Positions 59,001-64,000 of a DNA stretch of 64,000 bases are shown here, piece by piece. The notes under the pieces were generated by a model, which was given only the letters and a program-made list of their open reading frames with translations, had not been told where the DNA came from and ran no database searches. The DNA is from Atherinomorus stipes (lineage: Eukaryota; Chordata; Actinopteri; Atheriniformes; Atherinidae). The stretch covers positions 1,922,001 through 1,986,000 of the forward strand of contig JALJCO010010476.1 of assembly GCA_023101725.1 (NCBI GenBank), read 5' to 3'. Both the position numbers and the translations under genes were made by a program. Positions within the stretch are counted from its first letter, which is position 1. Every line of letters starts with the position of its first letter.

Positions 59001-60864
59001 ACTGCTGTTGTGACTGCTTGAACCTGAACGTAAGAATAAATAAACATTGTGAATTAGTTTCTTTAATCCAGCTATAGGGAATACTGTATCAACACGTACA
59101 ATATTAACATGTACAATAACAACGAAAAGATAAATAACAGTGTTACATAAACCATTTCATCATAGGGCACGACTTTACTGTAGGCCATTTGCTTTTTCCT
59201 TTCCACCCCCCTTCTATAGTGTGACAGTACCATTTGGTAACTCAGCAGTCTCTGTGTACAAAGCTGTATGAAGCATGATTATGTTGCACAGTTCAGTTCA
59301 CTGTGCACCTACTGTGCTTTAAAGCTTTTACATTGTTATAATCACAAAGGTGAAAAAAAATTGCTATTTTGAAGCTATTAAATATAAAAAAAAAACATGT
59401 AATCATCATGACAATGATAAAATGTATGATAAGCTTGTAAAAAGCAGCAATGTATTTTAAAATCATTAGCTCTTAGTACCTGGGCTGAAGCCTGGCCTTC
59501 AGCCCTGGCATTCCTCATCAGGGTGCCAGTGCCGGCACCAGGAAAAGAGTGCTGCATCCTCAGCTCAGCTTTGCCCTGGTTCTGGCTGCTGAGGTAGCCA
59601 CTGCTGGCATCCTGATAGCCACTGTCAGAGTACGAGTTCATCTGAGCTGAGCCACAGGAATTCCCTGCAGACCCTGGGAGAGAATGACAGTAACAGACAG
59701 ATGAGAATGAAATGAATATAAACAGGAAAATGAAGGGTTAGAGGCACTGGAGACAAACATATCAGAAGTGGTTTCATAACAGCCATGACCTTTACCAAGA
59801 GTCTTCCTAATGACAGACGACACAACAGGGGATAACTGTTCTATCACCCTGTGTTGCAGTGTACCATCATCAAGCTTCCATAACCTTAAATAGGGGATAA
59901 GTTGTTACCACCAGCCCTTTAAGGGAGATGTAAACCATTTATACACATGAAGACTAGGGCTGTCTGGAGGTCATGCACTGAGTTTTCTCTTCACTTTTTA
60001 CTCATTCACTTCACAAAGAGAGATTCTATGGAGGAAGATCCGTCTGGCTAGAATACAGGTAAAGCAGGAAGTGATTGAAAAAGCACACCATGGAAACTTG
60101 TGTTTTGTTGTCATCATATCAAAGATGGTGGATAAAGCGTCTTTATTACATTATAATTAACACCTCAAACATTAGAAAAGACCAGCATACAGGTTATAGG
60201 GCTGGATGATAAAGTTTGATCGTGAGCTGATCTTGGTGAAAGGCTAATCCACAAAGCCAGTGTTGTAGCCCTCAGAACTCTCCAGTCCACTAGTTGGAGG
60301 GAAAGTACACTACCTCTACGCTGGTTGCTAAATGCTGAGAAATCTCATTTATCCTTCCACTGGTTACCCACTACAAGGTTGTGAGGAAACTGGAGCACAT
60401 CCCAACTGCTATTAGGCAGGAGTCAGGGTCAATCTCAGACAGGTTGTCAGTCCACAGGTATATAATGCGTTACATTCTCTTTCTTAGGATGCCCTTCAAT
60501 AAGCTCAATGGTACAACAAGGTACTATTGAATGGGGTTAAAGACAGAATACATTCAAATGTGTGGCTAAAATAAAGGACAAGAAGTTAATTTAGAAAAAC
60601 TTTTCGTTATCCAAAAAAAGTAAAGAGGTAGTTAATAATTTGAATTTGCCATCAGTTTGGTGAGGTAGAGCTGAAGCAAAAGGATGTGAGCAGAGAAAAG
60701 CTGCAGAAGATAGAGAGAAGTCAATAACAGACCCTCACTTTCATGAAGGGAGGACTGCTCCGGGGAGTACAGAGACACCTGCTCTGACTCGGTCCTGATT
60801 CGATAGCTGGGCGACTGGGAGCTGTCAGTCACCCGAGACTTTGTGTCCCCTGAAGCGGAGGCAT
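10827..60864 (-). CDS. pkp4: pkp4, plakophilin-4 / p0071 (18 exons; 5' part lies outside the window)
   Basis: Eighteen exons (listed one by one) give about 1,100 residues that follow human PKP4 block by block: [73 protein letters not shown], then the armadillo repeats and the end [17 protein letters not shown]. Human PKP4 is about 1,190 residues. The roughly 100 missing here include the N-terminal coiled coil. Known role: an armadillo protein of the p120-catenin family that binds cadherin tails at adherens junctions and desmosomes, binds PDZ proteins such as Erbin through DSWV, and regulates RhoA in cytokinesis. The paralogues ctnnd2 and arvcf also end in DSWV, but the head-domain blocks and the [13 protein letters not shown] segments fit pkp4. 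One junction (exons 14/15) is out of frame by one base. Confidence 0.97.
11200..11950 (-). mobile_element. Tc1/mariner-like transposon relic
   Basis: Degenerate minus-strand transposase sequence lies inside pkp4 intron 17. Recognisable landmarks on the plus strand are GTCTGGAGTCTGACTGGGTC, CAAAACAAACCCAAATCATT and CATCTGTCCAAAAGACATCA, which are characteristic of a common fish Tc1 family. No ends were identified, and the frame is full of stops. Confidence 0.6.
13554..15052 (-). mobile_element. Tc1-like transposon with IR/DR ends and TA target sites
   Basis: The terminal repeat CAGTTGTGTGAAAAAGTG appears at 13554 and inverted at 15052, flanked by TA. A second, inner copy of GTGTGAAAAAGTG lies near 13740 and inverted near 14850, giving the IR/DR architecture of Sleeping Beauty-like elements. 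Length is 1,499 nt. Transposase lies on the minus strand in broken pieces. The right third (14760-14900) contains G-runs and looks especially degraded. Confidence 0.92.
13889..14191 (-). pseudogene. Tc1 transposase fragment (DDE C-terminal part)
   Basis: A frame of 100 residues contains [19 protein letters not shown], a degraded second Asp region ([10 protein letters not shown]) and the catalytic-Glu motif [18 protein letters not shown]. Further N-terminal coding lies upstream (14200-14750) in other frames. Confidence 0.85.
15155..15219 (-). CDS. pkp4: pkp4 exon 17 of this window (C-terminal tail)
   Basis: A 65-nt exon encoding [20 protein letters not shown] followed by TQ. The acceptor is TTTTTTTCCCAG and the donor GTGAAT. 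It matches human SSKPSPIYISSYSSPAREQ in order and phase. Confidence 0.9.
15947..16087 (-). CDS. pkp4: pkp4 exon 16 of this window (C-terminal tail)
   Basis: Encodes [47 protein letters not shown]. The acceptor is TTTTTCTTTGCAG and the donor GTACTC. Corresponds to human STSSSPALLGIRDPR. Confidence 0.92.
16181..16298 (-). CDS. pkp4: pkp4 exon 15 of this window (C-terminal tail)
   Basis: Encodes [39 protein letters not shown] plus one base. The acceptor is CTGCCCTTATAG and the donor GTGGGC. It matches human [20 protein letters not shown], so the frame is certain although it disagrees with exon 14 by one base. Confidence 0.94.
16440..16505. repeat. Imperfect (ATA/ATG)n simple repeat
   Basis: Runs of ATAATAATAATAATGATAGT-type triplets, in pkp4 intron 14. 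Confidence 0.8.
16856..18055. mobile_element. Large foldback element: palindrome built of two smaller palindromes
   Basis: The outer arms (left from about 16862, GGATTATCACG; right ending CGTGATAATCC near 18045) are inverse complements over several hundred bases, sharing GAAGAAGTGGATCAAAG and GCCGAACTTTATAATAAAAC. Each half is itself palindromic: the half at 17030-17360 folds around about 17210 and the half at 17520-17850 around about 17675, using blocks such as TGCTAGCATTAGCCAGCT, AAAACACACA and GTTTGTTTGT. The result is four related copies in alternating orientation. Short open frames are mirrored in it but show no known protein. It lies in pkp4 intron 14. The superfamily is unknown to me and the exact ends are approximate. 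Confidence 0.85.
18425..18995. repeat. Teleost interspersed repeat (probable LINE-derived, unclassified)
   Basis: Contains the familiar fish-repeat text CAGTTTGTTCCAGAGTCTGG and GTAAGTGCTTTAAAAACAAA, with reverse-complement LINE-like 3' wording at its left (ATTTCTATAGCCCTTTACAG). No intact ORF. Confidence 0.45.
19085..19168 (-). CDS. pkp4: pkp4 exon 14 of this window (last armadillo repeat), odd donor
   Basis: Encodes [20 protein letters not shown] then DLRTIYKK. The acceptor is ACTTTTTTACAG. The donor region reads TATAAAAA|GTAAGT. Using the consensus GTAAGT leaves the final Lys codon one base short, and the next exon opens cleanly at GAT (Asp). One G appears to be missing at the junction, by assembly error or mutation. 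Confidence 0.9.
19629..19821 (-). CDS. pkp4: pkp4 exon 13 of this window (armadillo repeats)
   Basis: Encodes [59 protein letters not shown]. The acceptor is CGCCTCCCCCTCAG and the donor GTGTGC. Confidence 0.97.
21242..21392 (-). CDS. pkp4: pkp4 exon 12 of this window (armadillo repeats)
   Basis: Encodes [51 protein letters not shown]. The acceptor is AATGTGTGTAG and the donor GTGAGG. Very close to the human sequence. Confidence 0.96.
21660..21833 (-). CDS. pkp4: pkp4 exon 11 of this window (armadillo repeats)
   Basis: Encodes [58 protein letters not shown]. The acceptor is GTTTGTTTAG and the donor GTAGGA. No open-frame listing captures it because it has no internal Met-led frame of sufficient length. 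Confidence 0.96.
22021..22212 (-). CDS. pkp4: pkp4 exon 10 of this window (armadillo insert with poly-Lys)
   Basis: Encodes [40 protein letters not shown] and [14 protein letters not shown]. The Lys run lies in the loop between armadillo repeats and is a known basic patch and nuclear-localisation-like signal in this family. Phase 0 at both ends. Confidence 0.96.
22825..22840. repeat. (TG)8 microsatellite beside pkp4 exon 9
   Basis: Reads (CA)n on the pkp4 sense strand, beginning 35 nt downstream of the exon 9 donor. Confidence 0.9.
22875..22992 (-). CDS. pkp4: pkp4 exon 9 of this window (armadillo repeats)
   Basis: Encodes [39 protein letters not shown]. The acceptor (GTGGATTTTAAAAG) has almost no pyrimidine tract. 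On the sense strand a (GU)12 run lies 22 nt upstream of the exon and a (CA)8 run lies 35 nt downstream of the donor, a likely spot for splicing control. At 118 nt, skipping it would shift the frame. Confidence 0.95.
23014..23037. repeat. (CA)12 microsatellite beside pkp4 exon 9
   Basis: Reads (UG)n on the sense strand, 22 nt upstream of the exon 9 acceptor. Confidence 0.92.
23527..23710 (-). CDS. pkp4: pkp4 exon 8 of this window (armadillo repeats)
   Basis: Encodes [34 protein letters not shown] and [11 protein letters not shown]. Almost identical to human through [20 protein letters not shown]. The donor is GTAAAC. Confidence 0.97.
25985..27115 (+). mobile_element. L2/Rex-like LINE relic, interrupted by another insertion
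   Basis: Translation of the plus strand gives the reverse-transcriptase core [16 protein letters not shown] and [15 protein letters not shown] (YADD active-site box). After an interruption at 26238-26660 it resumes as [31 protein letters not shown] and [21 protein letters not shown] (TTTAA)n tract at 27085-27112 follows. An in-frame stop precedes ILGPML and others are present. Confidence 0.8.
26238..26660. mobile_element. Foldback insertion inside the LINE relic
   Basis: An inverted repeat of about 55 nt (GGACCCCCCCTGTGAGCTCA at the left; reverse complement GGACCCCCACTGTGAGATCG at 26419) forms a hairpin at 26240-26419. A further 240 nt of unclassified sequence runs to a TTTAA near 26660, where the LINE reading resumes. 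Confidence 0.65.
27240..27440. other. GC-rich unclassified stretch
   Basis: Unusually G+C-rich for this intron (for example GGTGTGGACCCCGGCCTGCC). Possibly the 3' part of a repeat. No coding frame supported. Confidence 0.3.
28430..29540. mobile_element. Possible hAT-like relic
   Basis: Contains GGGT/CCGG-rich reiterations (ACCGGTGGGTCTGGTCGCGG; GACCGGTCCGGCAG) and ends near 29535 with ATCGATCGGTGGACTGCATC, reminiscent of the right end of fish hAT elements. No ends or duplications could be proved. Confidence 0.3.
33482..34657 (-). mobile_element. Tc1-like transposon relic, family A (antisense copy)
   Basis: The right end reads CACTGCCTGGCCAAAGACCA on the minus strand and is flanked by TA. 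The left end CGCTGCTTGGCAAATTTTAA is a mutated version, also after TA. The minus-strand fragment [20 protein letters not shown] is the transposase DDE C-terminal motif with the catalytic Glu replaced by Lys. Same family as 50470-52514. Confidence 0.85.
33573..33761 (-). pseudogene. Tc1 transposase C-terminal fragment
   Basis: 62 residues beginning [20 protein letters not shown]. The motif normally reads DLNPIE, so the catalytic Glu position is mutated (PIK). Upstream sequence is degraded. Confidence 0.75.
35026..35833 (-). mobile_element. Tc1/mariner-like element, family B, 5' truncated
   Basis: The left terminus CACTCACCGGCCACTTTATT follows TA (35024-35025) and is a widespread fish and amphibian element end. 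Sequence reads as antisense transposase. The match stops near 35833 (CAGTCTGGCCAT) and no right terminus is present. Confidence 0.8.
36107..36320 (-). CDS. pkp4: pkp4 exon 7 of this window (armadillo repeats)
   Basis: Encodes [33 protein letters not shown] and [20 protein letters not shown], with typical armadillo helix-3 ALRNL and LLR motifs. The acceptor is TTGCGCAACAG-like (CGCAACAG) and the donor GTTAGT. The next exon is 12.4 kb downstream. Confidence 0.97.
37622..39232 (+). mobile_element. Tc1-like transposon with about 210-nt inverted repeats, family C
   Basis: The ends CAGGTACTACCCAAAATATT (left) and the inverse of AATTCTTTGGGTAGTACCTG (right) start long inverted repeats that also share GCTTAAGAAAACCTC and TTGGATGTTGCTGATTAG. 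TA follows the right end. The left TA is mutated (AA). Length is 1,611 nt. It is the best-preserved transposon here, with recognisable transposase from paired-like N-terminus to C-terminus, but several lesions inactivate it. Confidence 0.93.
37953..38956 (+). pseudogene. Tc1-like transposase, nearly full length, inactivated
   Basis: Starts [20 protein letters not shown] (N-terminal helix-turn-helix, [13 protein letters not shown]) and is stopped by TGA at 38280. A one-base frameshift near 38325, a TGA shortly after FSDESKF (first catalytic Asp) and a TAA near 38600 follow. The last segment, 38609-38956, is open for 115 residues, with [11 protein letters not shown] (second Asp) and [10 protein letters not shown] (Glu), ending APTKY. 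Typical length for the family is about 340 residues, DD34E type. Confidence 0.9.
39524..39656 (-). CDS. pkp4: pkp4 exon 6 of this window (armadillo repeat 1)
   Basis: Encodes [34 protein letters not shown] and [10 protein letters not shown]. The donor is GTAGGT. The armadillo domain starts here. Confidence 0.97.
40699..40909 (-). CDS. pkp4: pkp4 exon 5 of this window (end of head)
   Basis: Encodes [20 protein letters not shown], then [15 protein letters not shown] and [13 protein letters not shown]. The acceptor is TTGTGTCTCAG and the donor [19 protein letters not shown] is the near-invariant lead-in to armadillo repeat 1 in PKP4 and delta-catenin. Confidence 0.97.
40910..43686. other. pkp4 intron 4
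   Basis: Apart from the TG-flanked minisatellite at 42255-42580, I see no transposon end or conserved coding here. Confidence 0.5.
42255..42580. repeat. Fish minisatellite with telomere-like GGTTAGG units, flanked by (TG)n
   Basis: (GT)n at 42259-42278 and again at about 42555-42578 bracket GTGGGGAC-rich arms and a core of variants on GGTTAGGGTTTAGGGTAAGG. The terminal arms (GTCCCCACGG and CCCCACGGGG) are partly inverse complements. Confidence 0.75.
43687..43857 (-). CDS. pkp4: pkp4 exon 4 of this window
   Basis: Encodes [20 protein letters not shown] then [14 protein letters not shown] and [18 protein letters not shown]. The acceptor is CTACATCCACAG and the donor GTTGGT. Matches human [20 protein letters not shown]. 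Confidence 0.95.
46562..48462. mobile_element. hAT-like element containing a nested TTAA element
   Basis: The ends CAAGATGTCCCAATC (left) and, inverted, CAAGGGTTGTCCCGATC (right) are flanked on both sides by ACTAGA (46556-46561 and 48463-48468), part of a probable target duplication. Interior text near the left end (CCGAATCCCGATCCGATACT) is typical of fish hAT ends. About 990 nt of its interior is a second element. Confidence 0.65.
47259..48249. mobile_element. TTAA-flanked non-autonomous element nested in a hAT
   Basis: The ends AGGCGCTATACCAGATTTT (left) and, inverted, AGGCCCTGTACCTGATTTT (right) are each bordered by TTAA (47255-47258, 48250-48253). The element is 991 nt with no ORF of note and a CpG-rich right half (near 47980-48010). 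TTAA targets suggest piggyBac or Kolobok type. Confidence 0.8.
48515..48765 (-). repeat. LINE-type 3'-end repeat with (TGAC)n tail
   Basis: Contains the familiar fish text CATGCACGTTAGGTTAATTG, GACCTGTCCAGGGTGTACCC and GGGATAGGCTCCAGC, ending in GACTGACTGACTGAC. Its exact LINE family is uncertain. The strand given is arbitrary relative to the copy at 54185-54420. Confidence 0.6.
49290..49590 (+). mobile_element. Tc1/mariner relic, 3' part only
   Basis: Retains the C-terminal transposase region (TGCAGTCCAGACCTAGAACC; AGAATGGGACAGGGACATAT; CCACCTCAGTTCCCAGATGT) and the tail with TTTACAATCTTGTCCCAACC, matching a common fish family. The 5' part is absent. Confidence 0.6.
49642..50126. mobile_element. 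PIF/Harbinger-like MITE with TTA target sites
   Basis: The ends AGCCTTGTTTCCACCAGCGG (left) and, inverted, AGCCCCGTTTCCACCCACGG (right) continue inward as GGTCTGGGT...GGTCGGGTCGG. TTA flanks both ends (49639-49641 and 50127-50129). Length is 485 nt. A 3-nt TTA duplication suggests PIF/Harbinger. Confidence 0.75.
50965..51428 (+). mobile_element. Internally deleted hAT element with an 8-bp target duplication
   Basis: The perfect 8-nt duplication TAGGGATC lies at 50957-50964 and 51429-51436. The termini CAGGGGTCGCGTTAAC (left) and, inverted, CAGAGGTTGCGCTAGAC (right) fit the hAT CAGNGGTNGC pattern. A short frame ([20 protein letters not shown] at 51143 onward) looks like the start of a hAT transposase. 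The rest is deleted. Confidence 0.9.
51660..52053 (+). mobile_element. L2/Rex-like LINE 3' end with (TTGAA)n tail
   Basis: Contains GGTCAAGGCAGATGCCGCAC, GGTTCTGCCGGAGGTTTTTC and TCCCTGTTAAAAGGGTGTTT, a well-known fish LINE 3' end. It finishes with ACAAATAAAGTTGAATTGAA repeats. It interrupts the Tc1 copy between GATGCCTAGTG and ACTCTACAAACCTG. Confidence 0.8.
54190..54245. repeat. (ATCC)n microsatellite
   Basis: About a dozen perfect ATCC units. Confidence 0.95.
54246..54420 (+). repeat. LINE-type 3'-end repeat, opposite orientation to the 48.5-kb copy
   Basis: Contains CAATGTTGCGGGGTGGGGGT and GTGAAAGGCGGGGTGTATAC, which are degraded inverse equivalents of the repeat at 48515-48765. The adjacent (ATCC)n is its expected tail. 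Confidence 0.4.
55785..56363. mobile_element. Probable TTAA-type MITE fragment with a CpG-rich core
   Basis: The right end GAACTTACACAATATCCCTTTAA resembles the inverse of GGGACATTGTGTAACAATTG near 55795. The core 55990-56220 is CpG-rich and has no supported coding frame. Boundaries uncertain. Confidence 0.4.
58447..59023 (-). CDS. pkp4: pkp4 exon 3 of this window (Ser/Pro-rich head)
   Basis: This is the largest coding exon (577 nt). It starts [18 protein letters not shown] and ends [15 protein letters not shown]. It is rich in SPxR/RxxS motifs, which in this family are phosphorylation and 14-3-3 type sites. The donor is GTGCTC. Exon 4 follows after a 14.6-kb intron. Confidence 0.96.
59480..59673 (-). 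CDS. pkp4: pkp4 exon 2 of this window (head domain)
   Basis: The acceptor is CATTCTCTCCCAG. The exon encodes [25 protein letters not shown] and ends [10 protein letters not shown]. The donor is GTACTA. At 194 nt it is in phase with both neighbours. Confidence 0.94.
60733..60864 (-). CDS. pkp4: pkp4 exon 1 of this window (head domain)
   Basis: The acceptor is TTTGTCTCCTCAG. The exon opens with two bases of a split codon, then [16 protein letters not shown], and continues to [11 protein letters not shown] plus one base. The donor GTCTGT is weak. It aligns with human SPEQTSLHESEG. Confidence 0.92.
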
Positions 60865-63800
60865 CTGAGGAGACAAAGTAAAAGAGATAGAGTCAAATAG
60901 AAATGAAGAGCTTTCAGGGAGAAACATGGCTTGAAATATTACAATAGCAAAGAAAGCAGAACATATTTTGGAAATAAGCAGACACAATATGGACTATGAT
61001 TTCTGCAACATTAGTTTCACATCTGTGTACAGCTTAAGTTATTAAATTTTACCGCCTGGCTAATTTGGGGAATATAAAACTGGGTTGTATCTCACCATAA
61101 TTGTGCAAACAAACAGTAGAGCCACAGTTGTACTGCTTTAATACACACAAACACACACACACACACGTCCCATGCATGAAAGCAACTGGTGTGGCAAACA
61201 GAAACTGGAATTAGCCTTCTAATGTCCCTATGCACATTGTTTCCCCACAGTCGCAATCTAGTTAAGCGTGACCAGAATCAATGGGTTCCTCAGCAATAAA
61301 TAGAACAATAGGCAGAGAACGGGGAGGCAAACATTGGCACTGTGGTTCAGTGAAATCCTGCCCATTTAGCCGTGTGTGAATGAGCGCTAAGTCCTATGAA
61401 GGCGCCCTTATTGTTGCCAAAGCTGAACATGTGAATAAAGCTGTTGACACACAGACATAGTGCGTTTGACAACCTGACATCTTGCACTCCTACCTCCGGA
61501 CATCTGAGGGTGCGTGCCTTTTTACAACGAGTGACTCAAACCAGATTAAAAGGAATCTTGAGTCATGCTGTTAAAATACATATTTGGCATTGCCTGCTGG
61601 GAGGAAGTTAACCCTTGCGTGACCTGGATATAGCAACTTCCGTGAGTTCAGTCTTTGTAAAACTTCTCACTTTTCAGCAAGTGTGACACGTTTGACAGCG
61701 CTGTTAATTGAAAACATTCCCCTGAGTTCAACAACTTCATAAAGCTCCAGTCTCTGTTCAACTTGAATTTCTCTGTTTTTCACGTAAAACTGAATTCTTG
61801 TTAAAGTTAGGAAGAAAGGAAACACTGCCATCCGACTGTTACAACTGTGATATGAGGCTAAAAGTAAACTTACAAGGAGGAACATATCTGTGTAGTTGAA
61901 GCTGGCACAACAAAATACTCGCTAATTAAACAGGATTTTAAAACTTAGTGGTGACATGACAGTGATGCCTGAGTCACACGTTGCTTTGACTCATTGTAAT
62001 AAATGAGAAGCCAAAATGTCAAAGGAGAGGAAAAACGGGAGAGAGACAAATGGCAAACAAATTGGAGGATAGAAGCCTTAAAAAAAAACTAAAATAAATC
62101 TATGGCTCATTACCTCCAGGTACACAAATGTATGTTTTTAGCCATCAAATTCAACATGCATCAACTCAGTTGTGTGTATTTTCAGACTTGTTACATCTGC
62201 ACAAAGAAAGTTTGTCTCCAAGTCCCTTAAGAGGGTTGAAAGATAGAGGGTTAAATATGTATCAGAAGAGATAAAAGTTACATAATGACATGGATCTATG
62301 GTGGTTCTCTGGCTGTGGAAACCAAATCAGTCCTTAGCAAGAACCAGCTTAGACTTTGGCCTAGTGCCAGCCCTGAACCAGTACTGGAATCACTGATCAA
62401 AAAGTATGTGAAAAGAAGAACTATAAATTCTTTCAGTTTCTGTTCATGTTATAGTTGAATGCTTACATCTGGTCTTGCTTTGAAAACACTACTTGTAGTT
62501 GTCTGAGAAAACTGTGCCTCCCTGATACATCTTCTCCTCAATATACAGCACATTCAATTAATATGTGGAAAACTGCTTCCCTGTTTCCACAATCCAACAG
62601 GATCCAAACAATCACCTCATCTGGATTTCTTCAATTATTTCTATTTTTTATTTTTGTATCTCATGTCCAAGTTTCAAGGCGTTTACTGGATTTCAACAAG
62701 CATTTTTTCTAGTAGGTAACCACAGTTTAATTAGCTGGAAAATGATACAGAAACTCATTTCAAAGGAAAATATCTATTTAAAAAAAGCTACCTTGTTGAT
62801 GTAACATCACTTGAAAAAAAAAAACTGGCCAAACCAGATCAAGTTTCACATTCAAATTATTAACTGATTTTGGATTATGAATTATATTTAAGTTGATTTT
62901 GGCTCTAACCGGGTTGAATATGTATATTCTAAAGCACTTAGGGGCCAATCGACTTCAAATGTTCTTGTTAGACACGAGGTGAGGTCAAAGTGCAGATCTG
63001 GTAAGGTTTCCTGATGAGAAACTTTATCTAATAGTATCCACACACTAACCACCCATCACATTTCAAATTTCTTTTTATGATCTAATTTGTGCTATATCAG
63101 TTCTTAACACATATAAAATGTCTAGCAATAATATAAAGCACACAGGGTCTGAGATCCGCCAACATATTGAACAACCACCATTATTACAAGAGAAGGAACA
63201 GAGACGGAGCGAAAGTGTGATTCTGTGGTGTTTCTTCTCCACTTGCAGTTGATATTAGGTGTGACTGCATTGACATTTCCTGGGGCAAAAAGACTTTTTT
63301 CTGCAGCTGTTCTGTTATTCCAGCTGGGACAACACACAGAAAAACTGTGTGCCACACATTTAGAGTTTAATTCATCTAAAATGGGAGGGGGAGGGGGGAG
63401 CTACTTTGCATCTGAGTATAATTCATCATCTACGGTGTGGTGAAAAATCAATACAAAACCAAGCAGTGATTGTGATTAGCCCCACTCTGTTCTTACATTA
63501 ATAAAATGCATTCAGAAAGGAAATGGGAAGCAGGCAGCAAATGAGAAAAGTGAGGATTATTAATATTCCCATTGCATATGTACAGCTACAGCCCCCCATA
63601 GGCTCTTCTGACAGAATTGACAATAAAAGATTAATAACAGTTACAAAAATCCTTCTTTTCACTACGCAATTAATAACCCATGAAAGACATAAGCAACTGC
63701 AATTCATTATTTGTTCTCTGCTAAAGATCTGATAAGGAAGAGGGGGAAAAAAAAACATGCACTGAAGAGGTCAAAGAAAAATCTGTCTATAGCTTGTCAC

Positions 63801-64000
63801 TGATGCTGAGCAGGAAAAAAAAAATCTTAAAAAACCCCCCAAACAAAACAAAAACAAAACACCCCTGGCGCAGCCAATGCCTTGGAGAAAAAGGCTGTTA
63901 TTAAGAAATGTACCACATAGAATTGCACTCCTCACACACTGAGAAACAAACACAGCGCTGCCATTTTCTCTATGGACAAATACTAGGGGTGTCACAATTT
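60865..64000. other. pkp4 intron at the right edge of the window
   Basis: I searched the minus strand for the missing N-terminal pkp4 blocks (the ILASVKEQE coiled coil) and did not find them. Only a (CA)n run near 61145 and other simple repeats are present. The last bases (CTAGGGGTGTCACAATTT) look like the start of a fish hAT-type repeat cut by the window edge. Confidence 0.55.

Noticed and set aside
10827..60864. Assignment of the large gene to ctnnd2 or arvcf
   Set aside because: Both also end in DSWV, but head blocks such as [21 protein letters not shown] and SMTAVPQH and the tail [16 protein letters not shown] match PKP4.
61000..64000. Missing 5' exons of pkp4 in the right edge
   Set aside because: No minus-strand match to the N-terminal coiled-coil blocks was found, so they must lie beyond the window.

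Overview
This window is vertebrate nuclear DNA, almost certainly from a teleost fish. It has short exons with GT-AG introns, and it is crowded with DNA transposons and LINE fragments typical of fish genomes: several Tc1/mariner families, piggyBac, hAT, MITEs and L2/Rex-like LINEs. No species can be named from the sequence. A percomorph is a guess from the repeat types.

Both recognised protein-coding genes lie on the minus strand. (1) dapl1 (death-associated protein-like 1) occupies about 77-1233. It has four tiny coding exons (1164-1233, 479-575, 304-370, 77-193) that join in frame into a 116-residue protein with the family signatures AGHPPAVKAGG and IQQPRK. (2) pkp4 (plakophilin-4/p0071, p120-catenin family) occupies 10827-60864. 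Eighteen coding exons encode about 1,100 residues, from the Ser/Pro-rich head through the armadillo repeats to the PDZ-binding C-terminus DSWV. The N-terminal coiled-coil exons and the promoter lie beyond base 64000. From memory, the human order is also PKP4 then DAPL1 in the same orientation.

Layout: 1-1233 dapl1; 1234-10030 intergenic, with a CpG/E-box-rich patch at 2460-2760, a piggyBac relic nested in an AGTATAC-rich repeat with other MITEs (4390-6560), a cluster of palindromic fish repeats (2940-7430) and an L2-like LINE tail (9200-9697); 10030-10826 pkp4 3' UTR; 10827-23710 the 3' exons of pkp4, with a Tc1 copy and a striking nested foldback element in the introns; 23711-36106 a 12.4-kb intron with L2 and Tc1 relics; 36107-43857 exons 7-4 with an IR/DR Tc1 element; 43858-58446 a 14.6-kb intron with several nested transposons; 58447-60864 the head exons; 60865-64000 intron.

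Main points for a second look: a one-base reading-frame mismatch at the junction of pkp4 exons 14 and 15; an exon (9) bracketed by complementary GU and CA repeats; inverted copies of one Tc1 family flanking exons 4-7; a palindrome-within-palindrome foldback element at about 16.86-18.05 kb; and several multiply nested transposons with clear target-site duplications. I saw no RNA genes, CRISPR arrays or other protein-coding genes.
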